Assembly (NCBI RefSeq): GCF_003259315.1
Contig: NZ_QLLT01000003.1
Coordinates: 233,356-297,355 of the forward strand
From: Kitasatospora sp. SolWspMP-SS2h
Lineage (GTDB): Bacteria > Actinomycetota > Actinomycetes > Streptomycetales > Streptomycetaceae
Length of the DNA: 64,000 bases
Direction of reading: 5' to 3'
Made by a program: the position numbers and the translations under genes. Position 1 is the stretch's first letter; each line of letters starts with the position of its first letter. This document shows positions 1-8,639 of this stretch, piece by piece. Under the pieces are notes generated by a model. That model did not search any database and was not told the origin of the DNA. It saw only the letters and a program-made list of their open reading frames with translations.

Positions 1-160
1 CCGGGACGGCGAGGCGGGTGCCCGGCACGTCGAGTCGGAGCACTTCAAGGCGGCGATGGCCTGGATGCCGGACTCGATCGCCCGGACCCCGGAGATCATC
101 AACGTGGAGGTCCCCGGCAGCGGCTGGAGCGCGATGGCGGAACTCAGCCCGCGCGGCTGA
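1..160 (+). CDS. Partial antibiotic-biosynthesis-monooxygenase-type protein (C-terminal end)
   Basis: The last 52 codons of a gene entering from the left edge, read in the frame that starts at base 2 and ends with TGA at 158-160. The visible protein has the motif HVESEHF followed by a helix (KAAMAWMPDSIA) and a closing beta strand. This is the usual end of the small dimeric ferredoxin-like ABM fold (putative quinol monooxygenases). The family oxidises quinols or polyketide rings without cofactor, but the substrate cannot be read from this tail. The start and N-terminal half are outside the window, so the family call rests on one motif. Confidence 0.5.
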   Translation, partial: RDGEAGARHVESEHFKAAMAWMPDSIARTPEIINVEVPGSGWSAMAELSPRG

Positions 161-197
161 GCGCGTCGCCGCCGGGCGGCCGGTGTCTGACGAGCGG

Positions 198-1160
198 TCA
201 GGCGCCGGCCGCCCGGTCCCGGCGGCGGGAGGCCAGCAGGCTGGCCGCGGTGGTGACGACCAGCACCACCACGATGAAGCCCAGCGAGAACGCGATGCCG
301 ATCTCCGGGACGTGCACGCCGCTCTCGTGCAGCGCGTGCAGGATCAGCTTGACGCCGATGAAGCCGAGGATCACCGACAGGCCGTAGGACAGGTAGACCA
401 GCCTGGTCAGCAGGCCGCCGATCAGGAAGTACAGCTGGCGCAGGCCCATCAGCGCGAAGGCGTTGGCGGTGAAGACGATGTAGGCGTCCTGGGTGAGGCC
501 GAAGATCGCCGGGATGGAGTCCAGGGCGAACAACAGGTCGGTGGTGCCGATCGCCAGCATGACGGTCATCATCGGGGTCATCAGCCGGCGGCCGTCCACC
601 CGGACGAACAGCCTGGTGCCGTGGTACTCGTCCGTGGACGGGACGCGCCTCCTGATCAGCCGCATCAGCCGCCCCTCGTGGTACTCCTCCGCCTCCTTGT
701 CCTGCCCGGCCTCCCGCAGCAGCTTGACGGCCGTCCAGACCAGGAACGCGCCGAACAGGTAGAACACCCAGGAGAACCGTTCGACCAGCGCCGCGCCGCC
801 CGCGATGAAGACCGCCCGCAGCACCAGGGCGATCACCACCCCGAACATCAGCACCCACTGCTGGTAGATCCTCGGCACCGCGAACTTGCCCATGATCAGG
901 ATGAAGACGAACAGGTTGTCGACGCTCAGCGACTTCTCCGTGACGTACCCGGCGAAGAACTCCACCGCCGACCGCGACCCGGCGTACCCCCACACGAAGC
1001 AGCCGAACAGCCCCGCCAGCACCACCCACACCGTGGTCCAGACCCCGGCCTCCTTGATCGAGACCTCGTGCGGCTTGCGCCCCCCGATGAAGAAGTCGGC
1101 CACGATCAGGGCGATCAGTACCGCGATGGTGCCGGCCCACAGACCCGCGGACACGTCCAA
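198..1160 (-). CDS. TerC family integral membrane protein
   Basis: A 320-residue polytopic membrane protein of the TerC/Alx family, which is linked to tellurite resistance, metal-ion (Mn2+) export and pH stress. About eight hydrophobic helices are visible. The family signature acidic residues lie in membrane segments, for example EKSLSVDNLFVF in the N-terminal half and TTDLLFALDSIPAIF in the C-terminal half. I place the start at a TTG at 1160 because GAGGAG lies six bases upstream; the reading frame is open a further 27 codons but that extension looks like untranslated leader. I looked for a yybP-ykoY Mn2+ riboswitch upstream, common before terC genes, and did not see one. It is transcribed as a single gene. 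Confidence 0.85.
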   Translation of the reverse strand: MDVSAGLWAGTIAVLIALIVADFFIGGRKPHEVSIKEAGVWTTVWVVLAGLFGCFVWGYAGSRSAVEFFAGYVTEKSLSVDNLFVFILIMGKFAVPRIYQQWVLMFGVVIALVLRAVFIAGGAALVERFSWVFYLFGAFLVWTAVKLLREAGQDKEAEEYHEGRLMRLIRRRVPSTDEYHGTRLFVRVDGRRLMTPMMTVMLAIGTTDLLFALDSIPAIFGLTQDAYIVFTANAFALMGLRQLYFLIGGLLTRLVYLSYGLSVILGFIGVKLILHALHESGVHVPEIGIAFSLGFIVVVLVVTTAASLLASRRRDRAAGA

Positions 1161-1442
1161 GGCTGCTCCTCGAGGTCCCGTCGAAAGCACCATCCTGACC
1201 GGCCGGAACCGCCCCGCCCGCACGACACACCCGGACACCACGACCGGCCGATGCCGGGGGTGGTCACGGACGGCTGGTCGCGCTCCAGGGGGCAGGAGCC
1301 GAACCGGCCCCGCCTGGGCCTGTGGGCCCGGGTGGCGGGCTTGCGGCGGGCGGACCCGGGGCAGCTGCCCGGCGGTCCGGGCATGCCGGTGCCCACCGCA
1401 CCCCGTCCGCCGACGGGGTGCGGTGGCGCTCGTGGCGGGCCG

Positions 1443-1790
1443 TCAGAGGCCGGTGTTGTAGTAGCCGCCGACGGTGCGGCGGTACTCGGGGTCCAGGGCG
1501 TGCGACTCGTGGTGGTACTCGGGGGCGTCCTTGATCTCGTCCTTGGTGCTGCCCACCCAGACGGTGCGGGCCTCCTCGTCGATGCGGCGGATGGTGCCCG
1601 CCGGGAGGAGGACGCTGCGGCCGAAGATCCACGGGCCGGTGTCGACGACGATGTGGCCGTCCTCGGCCTCGTAGGAGTGCTTGTCGACCTTGCCGATGTG
1701 GCCGTCGGCGGCCTCGACCCGGAAGCCGGTCAGATCGACGCCCGGGTTGTAGCCCTCCGCCTTCTCGTAGCCCCACATGCCGTTGCTCAC
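1443..1790 (-). CDS. PRC-barrel domain protein
   Basis: A 115-residue soluble protein. Residues about 18-75 form a PRC-barrel: the segments GFRVEAADGHIGKVDKHSYE and HIVVDTGPWIFGRSVLLPAG have the strand-turn pattern and the conserved G-x-I-G-x-V turn of that fold. PRC-barrels are small beta barrels seen in photosynthetic reaction centre H subunits and in RimM, and as free-standing stress proteins in actinomycetes. The start is GTG at 1790, because AAGGAGG lies six bases upstream. The role is unknown; many homologues are induced by general stress. Confidence 0.75.
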   Translation of the reverse strand: MSNGMWGYEKAEGYNPGVDLTGFRVEAADGHIGKVDKHSYEAEDGHIVVDTGPWIFGRSVLLPAGTIRRIDEEARTVWVGSTKDEIKDAPEYHHESHALDPEYRRTVGGYYNTGL

Positions 1791-2106
1791 AACTGCCTCC
1801 TTGGTGAGGGGAGTTCGTCGTTCTGCCGGTTCGGCTGCCCGGTTTCCGGGCGGGCATGCGCGGCTTTTCGGCGGATTTGGCGGCTTACCCGCGACGGGGA
1901 CGGTGTCGGGGCGGCGGGGCCGACGGGGTTCCGGCCCGCCGTGGCCGCGGGTGCGCGTTTCCGGGTCCGCCGACGGGGCGTCAACTCGCGTTCATGACAG
2001 GTGGATGACAGTTCCGTGGCGAGGCGCGCGGGACCCCTACCGGGGGGTCACCGCGCGGACTAGCGTGCGCCCGGATTCCGATACCCGCTGTCAGGAAGAG
2101 GCCCAG
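1791..2106. other. Intergenic region between divergent genes
   Basis: A 316-base gap between the divergent PRC-barrel gene and the secreted penicillin-acylase gene. It must hold both promoters. I could not pick a convincing -35/-10 pair on either strand. The short direct repeat ATGACAG-gtgg-ATGACAG at about 1993-2010 is the only structured element noted. Confidence 0.4.
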
Positions 2107-5100
2107 GTGCCCGCTGCCCCCGTTCCCCGCCGACTGCGTTCGGCGGCCCTCGCCGTGCTCACCTCCGCCGCGCTGCTGTTCGGCGCGCTCACCGCCCAGC
2201 CGGCCGCCGGGGCCGCCGCCGGGCCCGCCCCCGCCGCCGGGGACCCGTGCCTGGGGCAGTGCCAGGACATCCTGACGGCGGGCGAGAACGGCCACGCCAC
2301 GCTGGCCGGGATCTTGCTGCACCAGACCGTGGGGACCCGTCCGGCGCACTCCGCCGACCAGGTCGACGCGTACGACGCGCTGCTGCACGACTACAGCGGC
2401 CTGACGCCCGACCAGCTGTCGAGCTACTTCGACGACGCCTCGTTCGGGGTGCCCGCCGGGCAGGTGGAGAGCACCGCCACGCCGCGCGCCGGGGTGACCA
2501 TCACCCGGGACAAGGCGACCGGCACGCCGCACGTCAAGGGCGTGACCCGCTCGGACACCGAGTTCGGCGCGGGGTACGCGGCCGGGCAGGACCGGCTGTG
2601 GCTGATCGACGTGCTGCGGCACGTGGGGCGCGGGCAGCTGTCCTCGTTCGCGGGCGGCGCGGCGGGCAACCGGGCGCTGGAGCAGAGCCTGTGGGCGGTG
2701 GCCCCGTACACCGAGGCGGACCTCCAGCAGCAGGTGGACCGGGTGAAGGCGTCCGGCCCGCGCGGGGCGCAGGCCTGGCAGGACATCCAGGACTACGTGG
2801 CGGGCCTGAACGCCTTCGCGGCGGCCGACGTCGCGGCGAACAACTACCCGGGCGAGTACGTGCTGACCGGCCACGGTTCGACCATCGAGCCGTTCACGGC
2901 CACCGACGTGGTGGCGATCTCCTCGGTGATCGGGGCGATCTTCGGCGGCGGCGGGGGCGGCGAGGTCGGCAACGCGCTGGCCCGGCTCGCCTTCCGCCAG
3001 CAGCTCGGCACCGAGGCGGGCGACCGGGCATACGCGGCCTGGCGGGCCGAGGACGACCCGGAGGCGACGCCCACCGTGCACGACGGCAGCAGCTTCCCGT
3101 ACGCGGCCTCGCCCGCCGCGCCGGTGGGCACCGCGCTGCCCGACCCGGGCTCGGTGACCGAGCTGCCGCACGCCGCCAACGGCACGGGCACCGGGGCGAG
3201 TTCGGCCGCGTCCGGTGCCAGCACGCCCACCGCCGCCGCGTCCGCCGCCGAGGGCGTGCTGCCCGCCGACCTGATCACCGCGAAGAAGGGCATGTCGAAC
3301 GCCCTGCTGGTATCCGGTGCGCACACCGCCTCCGGGCACCCGATCGCGGTCTTCGGCCCGCAGACCGGCTACTACGCGCCGCAGATCCTGATGGTGCAGG
3401 AGCTGGACGGGCCCGGCCTGCGCAGCCGGGGCGCGTCCTTCCCGGGGCTGAGCTTCTACGTGGAGATCGGCCGCGGCCTGGACTACTCGTGGAGCGCGAC
3501 CTCCGCCAACCAGGACATCACCGACACCTTCGCGGTCGACCTGTGCGAGCCGGGCGGCGGCACCCCGAGCACCGCCTCCACCGGCTACCTGCTGGACGGG
3601 ACGTGCACCCCGTTCGAGCGGCTGACCAGGCACAACGCCTGGCAGCCGAGCACCGCGGACTCCACCGCGGCGGGCTCCTACGACCTGGTGACGCTGCGCT
3701 CGGCGTACGGGCTGGTCACCCACACCGGGACGGTCGGCGGGCGGCCGGTGGCGTACACCGCGCTGCGCTCCACCTACCGGCACGAGGCGGACTCGGTGAT
3801 CGGCTTCCAGCAGTTCAACGACCCGGCGGCGATCACCTCGGCGGCGGCGTTCCAGCGCGCCGCGCAGGACATCGGCTACACCTTCAACTGGTTCTACGCG
3901 GACGCCGACCACACCGCGTACTACAACTCCGGCGCCGAGCCGCTGCGCGCGCCCGGCACCGATCCGGACCTGCCGGTCCTGGCGCGGCCCGCCTACCTCT
4001 GGCAGGGCTGGGACCGGACCGCGAACACCTCCGCGGTCGAGCCGCCCGCCCGGCACGCCCAGTCCACCGACCAGGACTACTACGTCAGTTGGAACAACAA
4101 GCAGGCCCCGGGCTTCACCTCGGCCTGGGGCAACGGCGCGGTGCACCGGGCCGACCTGCTGGACTCCCGGGTGAAGGCGCTGACCCAGCGCGGCGGCGTC
4201 ACCCGCACCGACCTGGTCAAGGCGATGGAGGACGCCGCCAACGTCGACCTGCGGGCCGAGCAGGTGCTGCCCGAGCTGCTCGCGGTGCTGGACTCCGCGC
4301 CGGTCACCGACCCGGCGGCGGCGGCCGCGGTCGCCGGGCTGCGGGCCTGGGCGGCGGGCGGCTCGCACCGCCGGGAGGCGAGCAAGGGCGCGGGCGTGTA
4401 CACCGACGCGGAGGCGATCCGGGTGCTGGACGCCTGGTGGCCGCTGCTGGTGGAGGGCGAGTTCCGGCCCGGCCTGGGCGACGGGGCGTGGCAGGCGCTG
4501 ACGGCCGTCGCGCCGATCAACGAGACGCCCTCGGGCGGGCAGTTGGGCGGGACGTCCGGCGGCAGCGACATCGCGGCGGGCGAGGCGCACAAGGGCTCGG
4601 CGTTCCAGCACGGCTGGTGGTCGTACGTCGACAAGGACCTGCGCACGGTGCTCGGCCGGTCCGTGACCGGCCCGCTGGACCGGGCGTACTGCGGCGGCGG
4701 CACGCTCGGCGCCTGCCGGCAGGTGCTGCTGACCACGCTCGCCCGGGCGGTGGCGACCCCCGCCGCCACCACCTACCCGGCCGACAAGTACTGCGCGGCG
4801 GGCGACCAGCTGTGCGCCGACTCGATCGTGCACCGGGCGATGGGCGGCATCACCGTGCCGCGGATCGCCTGGCAGAACCGGCCCACCTACCAGCAGGTGG
4901 TGGAGTTTCCGGCCCGGCGCACCGACGACCTGACCAACCTGGCCCGCGGCGCGACCGCGACCGCCTCCGACTACCAGGACGCGATCGTCGTCTCCTACCC
5001 GCCCAAGCAGGCCGTGGACGGCAACCCCGGCACCCGCTGGGCGTCCAGGACGGTGGCCACCGCCTGGCTGAACGTCGACCTGGGCACGGTCCGCAAGGTC

Positions 5101-5328
5101 GGCCGAGTGGTGCTGGACTGGTCCGACCAGTACGCCACCTCCTACCGGATCGACGTCTCCACCGACGGCGCCGCCTGGCGCACCGTCTACGCCACCACCA
5201 CCGACCGCGGCGGCCTGGAGAACCGCTCCTTCACCCCGGTGGACGCCCGCCACGTCCGGGTGGTGCTGCTGGCCCGCGGCACCGACAACCGCTACTCGCT
5301 CAACGAGGTCGGCGTGTACGGGAAGTGA
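2107..5328 (+). CDS. Secreted penicillin acylase family hydrolase with C-terminal F5/8 type C domain
   Basis: A 1,073-residue secreted enzyme. It starts at GTG 2107 behind AGGAAGAGG, with a twin-arginine-free signal peptide (RRLRSAALAVLTSAALL...) of about 38 residues. The body is an N-terminal-nucleophile hydrolase of the penicillin acylase family: an alpha part, a low-complexity Gly/Ala/Ser/Thr spacer (about 350-395), then GMSNALLVSG. Ser397 is the expected nucleophile exposed by autocatalytic cleavage. Relatives deacylate penicillins, aculeacin, acyl-homoserine lactones or cyclic lipopeptides. From about residue 943 a discoidin-like F5/8 type C domain follows (NLARGATATAS... to GVYGK). It should bind sugars or cell surfaces and tether the enzyme. 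The discoidin tail is unusual for this family. The substrate cannot be told from sequence. Confidence 0.85.
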   Translation: MPAAPVPRRLRSAALAVLTSAALLFGALTAQPAAGAAAGPAPAAGDPCLGQCQDILTAGENGHATLAGILLHQTVGTRPAHSADQVDAYDALLHDYSGLTPDQLSSYFDDASFGVPAGQVESTATPRAGVTITRDKATGTPHVKGVTRSDTEFGAGYAAGQDRLWLIDVLRHVGRGQLSSFAGGAAGNRALEQSLWAVAPYTEADLQQQVDRVKASGPRGAQAWQDIQDYVAGLNAFAAADVAANNYPGEYVLTGHGSTIEPFTATDVVAISSVIGAIFGGGGGGEVGNALARLAFRQQLGTEAGDRAYAAWRAEDDPEATPTVHDGSSFPYAASPAAPVGTALPDPGSVTELPHAANGTGTGASSAASGASTPTAAASAAEGVLPADLITAKKGMSNALLVSGAHTASGHPIAVFGPQTGYYAPQILMVQELDGPGLRSRGASFPGLSFYVEIGRGLDYSWSATSANQDITDTFAVDLCEPGGGTPSTASTGYLLDGTCTPFERLTRHNAWQPSTADSTAAGSYDLVTLRSAYGLVTHTGTVGGRPVAYTALRSTYRHEADSVIGFQQFNDPAAITSAAAFQRAAQDIGYTFNWFYADADHTAYYNSGAEPLRAPGTDPDLPVLARPAYLWQGWDRTANTSAVEPPARHAQSTDQDYYVSWNNKQAPGFTSAWGNGAVHRADLLDSRVKALTQRGGVTRTDLVKAMEDAANVDLRAEQVLPELLAVLDSAPVTDPAAAAAVAGLRAWAAGGSHRREASKGAGVYTDAEAIRVLDAWWPLLVEGEFRPGLGDGAWQALTAVAPINETPSGGQLGGTSGGSDIAAGEAHKGSAFQHGWWSYVDKDLRTVLGRSVTGPLDRAYCGGGTLGACRQVLLTTLARAVATPAATTYPADKYCAAGDQLCADSIVHRAMGGITVPRIAWQNRPTYQQVVEFPARRTDDLTNLARGATATASDYQDAIVVSYPPKQAVDGNPGTRWASRTVATAWLNVDLGTVRKVGRVVLDWSDQYATSYRIDVSTDGAAWRTVYATTTDRGGLENRSFTPVDARHVRVVLLARGTDNRYSLNEVGVYGK

Positions 5329-5333
5329 CCCGC

Positions 5334-5374
5334 CGCGCCGGGCCCCGGACGGACGCCGTCCGGGGCCCGGCGCG
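5334..5374. terminator. Bidirectional intrinsic terminator
   Basis: A perfect 18-bp stem (left arm 5334-5351, right arm 5357-5374) with a 5-base loop, entirely G/C apart from one A/T pair. It lies between the convergent acylase and dppDF genes. There is no U-tract, as is usual for Streptomyces terminators. Confidence 0.85.
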
Positions 5375-5377
5375 CGT

Positions 5378-7525
5378 TCAGTCCGGGTAGTGGCAGGCGG
5401 CGGTGTGGTCGGCGCCGGGGGCGGCCGGGGCGGGGCGCGGGGGCTCGGTGGCGCAGCGGTCGCGCTGGGCGGGGGCGAGGGTGGGGTGGACGGGGCAGCG
5501 GGTGCGGAAGGGGCAGCCGAGGTGGCGTTCGGCGGGTGAGGGCGGGTCGCCGGCCAGCAGGCGGCGGGGGCGGGCGCGTTCGGCGGGCGGGTCGGGGAGC
5601 GGGACGGCGGCGAGCAGGACCCGGGTGTAGGGGTGGCGGGGGTGGGTGAAGACGCGTGCGGCGGTGCCGGTCTCGACGGTGCGGCCGAGGTACATGACGG
5701 CGACCCGGTCGGCGAGGTGGCGCACCACCGACAGGTCGTGCGAGACGAACAGGTAGGCGAGGCCGAGTTCGGCCTTCAGCCGCTGGAGCAGGTTGAGCAC
5801 CCCGGCCTGGACGGAGACGTCGAGGGCGGAGACCGGTTCGTCCAGGACCAGCAGGTCGGGGCGGACGGCGAGGGCGCGGGCGATGGAGATCCGCTGGCGC
5901 TGGCCGCCGGAGAACTCGTGCGGGTAGCGGTCGGCGTGGGCGGGGTCGAGGCCGACCTGGCGCAGCAGTTCGGGGACGCGGCGGCGGGCCTCCGCGGCGG
6001 GGGTGCGCTGGGCGAGCAGCGGTTCGGCGAGCACGTCGCCGACCGGCATCCGGGGGTCGAGGGAGGCGGCCGGGTCCTGGAAGACGATCTGGACCCGGGA
6101 GCGCAGCCGCCGGACCGCGGCCCGGTCGAGGGCGGCGGTGTCCCGGCCGAGGAGTTCGATCCGGCCGCCCTGCGGGGCGGCCAGCCGGAGGATCTCGTAC
6201 AGGGTGGTGGACTTGCCGGAGCCGGACTCGCCGACCAGGCCGAGCGTCTCGCCCCGCCGGATGTCGAGGTCGACGCCGTCGACGGCGTGCACCTCGCCGG
6301 CCCGGCGGCGCAGCAGGCCGCCGCGGTGGCGGGGGAAGCTGCGGGTGAGGCCGTGGACGGTGAGGACGGGCTCGCGTTCGGCGCGCGGGCCGTGCGCGGT
6401 GGCGGCGGGCGGCAGCTCCGGGACGGGGTAGACCTCGGCGGGGGCGGGCCGGGCGGCGGCGAGGTGGTCGGCGCGGACGCAGGCGGCGAGGTGGGCCGAC
6501 GGGGGTTCGCCGGTGCCGGTGAGCGGCGGCTGCGCGGTGCGGCAGCGCTCCTCGACCAGCGGGCAGCGGTCGGCGAACGCGCAGCCGGGGCCGGTGAGTC
6601 GGCCGGCTGCGGGCGGGGAGCCGGGGATCGGGACGAGTGGTCCGCCGCGGCCGTCGAGCCGGGGGACGGCGCCGATCAGGCCGAGCGTGTAGGGGTGCCG
6701 GGGGGCGGCGTACAGCTCGTCGACGGGGGCGGTCTCGACGATCCGTCCGGCGTACATGACGGCGACCCGGTCGGCGCTGCCGGCGATCACCCCGAGGTCG
6801 TGGCTGACCAGGACCAGGGCGGCGCCGCTCTCCCGCTGGGCGGTGCGCAGCACGTCGAGGACCTGGGCCTGGATGGTGACGTCGAGGGCGGTGGTGGGTT
6901 CGTCGGCGAGCAGCACGTCGGGGTCGTTGGCCACCGCCATGGCGATCATGGCGCGTTGGCGCATGCCGCCGGAGAACTCGTGCGGGAAGGCGTCCAGGGC
7001 GCGGGCCGGGTCGGGGATGCCGACCAGGTCGAGCAGGTCGGCGGCGCGCTTGCGGGCGGCGGCCCGGCCGAGGTCCTGGTGGATCCGGACGGCTTCGGCG
7101 ATCTGGTCGCCGATCCGGTAGACCGGGGTGAAGGCGGACAGCGGGTCCTGGAAGACCATGGCGATCCGGCGCCCGCGGACCTCGGCCAGCTGCCGGGCGG
7201 GCAGGCCGACCAGTTCGCGGCCGTCCAGCCGGACCGAGCCGCCGGTGCGGGCGGTGGCGGGCAGCAGGCCGAGCACGGCGAGCGCGGTGACGGACTTGCC
7301 GGAGCCGGACTCGCCGACCAGGCCGAGCGTCTCGCCCCGGTGCAGGTCGAGGTCGACGCCGCGGACCGCCGGGTGGCCGTCGAAGTCGACGGTGAGGCCG
7401 CGGACGGCGAGCAGCGGAGCGGGCGGCGGCGTGACGGGCGGCGGCGTGGCGGGCGGCGGCGTGGCGGGCGGCGGCGTGACGGGCGGCAGCGTGGCGGGCG
7501 GCGGCGTGGCGGGCGGGGTGGTCAC
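5378..7525 (-). CDS. Fused dipeptide/oligopeptide ABC transporter ATPase (DppD-DppF type)
   Basis: A 715-residue cytoplasmic protein with two complete ABC ATPase domains joined head to tail, so one polypeptide supplies both nucleotide-binding sites of a peptide importer. Domain 1 (about 38-330) has Walker A GESGSGKS, signature FSGGMRQR and Walker B LLADEPTTALD. It ends in the Cys-containing oligopeptide-transporter tail (CAFADRCP). Domain 2 (about 385-700) has GESGSGKST, FSGGQRQR and LLVLDEPVSALD, and its own CPFRTRCPVH tail. Those tails are typical of DppD/OppD/DppF, where they bind an iron-sulfur cluster. The GTG start at 7525 overlaps the dppC stop codon (GTGA). The first about 35 residues are a Pro-rich run encoded by a tandem DNA repeat and are probably disordered. 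Confidence 0.9.
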   Translation of the reverse strand: MTTPPATPPPATLPPVTPPPATPPPATPPPVTPPPAPLLAVRGLTVDFDGHPAVRGVDLDLHRGETLGLVGESGSGKSVTALAVLGLLPATARTGGSVRLDGRELVGLPARQLAEVRGRRIAMVFQDPLSAFTPVYRIGDQIAEAVRIHQDLGRAAARKRAADLLDLVGIPDPARALDAFPHEFSGGMRQRAMIAMAVANDPDVLLADEPTTALDVTIQAQVLDVLRTAQRESGAALVLVSHDLGVIAGSADRVAVMYAGRIVETAPVDELYAAPRHPYTLGLIGAVPRLDGRGGPLVPIPGSPPAAGRLTGPGCAFADRCPLVEERCRTAQPPLTGTGEPPSAHLAACVRADHLAAARPAPAEVYPVPELPPAATAHGPRAEREPVLTVHGLTRSFPRHRGGLLRRRAGEVHAVDGVDLDIRRGETLGLVGESGSGKSTTLYEILRLAAPQGGRIELLGRDTAALDRAAVRRLRSRVQIVFQDPAASLDPRMPVGDVLAEPLLAQRTPAAEARRRVPELLRQVGLDPAHADRYPHEFSGGQRQRISIARALAVRPDLLVLDEPVSALDVSVQAGVLNLLQRLKAELGLAYLFVSHDLSVVRHLADRVAVMYLGRTVETGTAARVFTHPRHPYTRVLLAAVPLPDPPAERARPRRLLAGDPPSPAERHLGCPFRTRCPVHPTLAPAQRDRCATEPPRPAPAAPGADHTAACHYPD
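7425..7517. repeat. 15-bp tandem repeat inside the dppDF coding sequence
   Basis: About six copies of a 15-bp unit of the form GGCGGCGTGRCGGGC, with copies differing at one or two bases. It encodes the repeated ATPPP/VTPPP peptides at the N-terminus of the fused ATPase. The unit is a multiple of three, so copy-number change would not break the frame. Confidence 0.85.
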
Positions 7526-8493
7526 GGGGTGCTCCGGCGCGAGGGGGTGGTGGTCGGACGGCGGCGGGGTCGCCGGGCGGGGCGGCGGCGTCCGGCGGCG
7601 GCCGTCGGGTCGAGGGCGTCGCGCAGGCCGTCGCCGACCAGGTTGACGGCGAGCACGAACAGCACCAGTAGTCCGGCGGCGAAGTAGAACAGCCAGGGGA
7701 AGACGGGGGCGTCGCCCGCGCCGGCGGCCAGCAGGGTGCCGAGCGAGACGTCGGGCGGGCGGACGCCGAAGCCGAAGTAGGAGAGCGCGGCTTCGCTCAT
7801 CACGGCGCCGCCGACGGTGACGGTGGCGTCGATGATCAGGAACGAGGATACGTTCGGCAGCACGTGCCGCCAGATGATCCGGAACGGCCCGACGCCCATG
7901 TACCGTGCGGCGGCGACGAATTCGCGCTCGCGCAGCGAGCGGGTCATCGAGCGGACCACCCGGGCGGTGATCATCCAGTTGAACACGGCGAGCAGCAGCA
8001 CGAAGGCGACCCAGCCGCTGCCGCGCAGCCGGGGCGAGAGCACGGCGATCACCAGGAAGGCCGGGAAGATCAGCAGCAGGTCGACCAGGAAGGTCAGCAC
8101 CCGGTCGGTCCAGCCGCCGAAGTACCCGGCGCAGGCCCCGACCAGCGAGGCCAGGCCGGTGGAGAGCACCGCCACCAGCAGCCCGATCACCAGCGACTTC
8201 TGCAGGCCCCGGACGGTCTGCGCGAACACGTCCTGGCCGAGCCCGTTGGTGCCGAACCAGTGCGCGGCGGACGGGGGTTGGCGCAGGTTGGCGTAGTCGG
8301 GCGCGGCGTAGTCCCAGGGTGTGAGGTAGGGCCCGACGAAGGCCAGCAGGAACAGCAGCACCAGCACGACCGCCCCGGCCACCGCCCCGCGCGAGCCGGC
8401 CAGCCGGGCGGCGGCCAACCGTATCCGGCCGCGCGGCGCGAACGCCTCGGCGGAGGACGGCTGTTCGGCGGCGAGGACGAGTTCGGCGCTCAT
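7522..8493 (-). CDS. Peptide ABC transporter permease (DppC type)
   Basis: A 323-residue inner-membrane permease with six predicted helices. It has the N-terminal OppC extension (LTPWDYAAPDYANLRQPPSAAHWFGTNGLGQDVF) that is diagnostic for peptide and nickel transporter permeases. The EAA loop is seen at EREFVAAARYMGVGPFRIIWRHVLPN. It should pair with the DppB protein. The ATG at 8493 overlaps the stop codon of a 49-codon ORF upstream (ATGA), and its own stop overlaps the GTG of dppDF, so the genes are translationally coupled. The Arg-rich tail (about 300-323) is low complexity. Confidence 0.9.
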   Translation of the reverse strand: MSAELVLAAEQPSSAEAFAPRGRIRLAAARLAGSRGAVAGAVVLVLLFLLAFVGPYLTPWDYAAPDYANLRQPPSAAHWFGTNGLGQDVFAQTVRGLQKSLVIGLLVAVLSTGLASLVGACAGYFGGWTDRVLTFLVDLLLIFPAFLVIAVLSPRLRGSGWVAFVLLLAVFNWMITARVVRSMTRSLREREFVAAARYMGVGPFRIIWRHVLPNVSSFLIIDATVTVGGAVMSEAALSYFGFGVRPPDVSLGTLLAAGAGDAPVFPWLFYFAAGLLVLFVLAVNLVGDGLRDALDPTAAAGRRRPARRPRRRPTTTPSRRSTP

Positions 8494-8639
8494 CCCGCCA
8501 CCGCCCGGGCGGACGCGACGAACGCGGCCGTCGACCGGGGCGCGGGCGTCAGCCGGGGCGCGGCCGTCAGCCGGGATGCGGGCGCCGACCGGGGTACGGG
8601 CGCCGACCGGTCGGCGGGAGGAGCGAGTTCGGTGTTCAT
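8490..8639 (-). CDS. 49-residue ORF translationally coupled between dppB and dppC
   Basis: A short open frame that starts at ATG 8639, inside the dppB stop codon (ATGA), and ends with a TGA that overlaps the ATG of dppC (again ATGA). The peptide begins MNTELAPPADRSAPVP and continues with imperfect Arg-Ser-Ala-Pro and Arg-Leu-Thr repeats, with no membrane segment or recognisable domain. The underlying DNA has short direct repeats (gccgaccgg, gtcagccgg). It may be only a spacer that carries ribosomes from dppB to dppC. The exact four-base overlaps at both ends are the main evidence for translation. No homologue is known to me. Confidence 0.35.
   Translation of the reverse strand: MNTELAPPADRSAPVPRSAPASRLTAAPRLTPAPRSTAAFVASARAVAG

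Noticed and set aside
1161..1330. Possible yybP-ykoY riboswitch in front of terC
   Set aside because: Neither the GGGGAGTAG nor the CGAGACC core is present on the minus strand here, unlike at 29743.
1981..5253. Very long open frame antisense to the penicillin-acylase gene (and similar long antisense frames throughout)
   Set aside because: High GC leaves few stop codons in shadow frames. The translations are Arg/Gly/Val-rich without domains, while the sense frame has full motifs.
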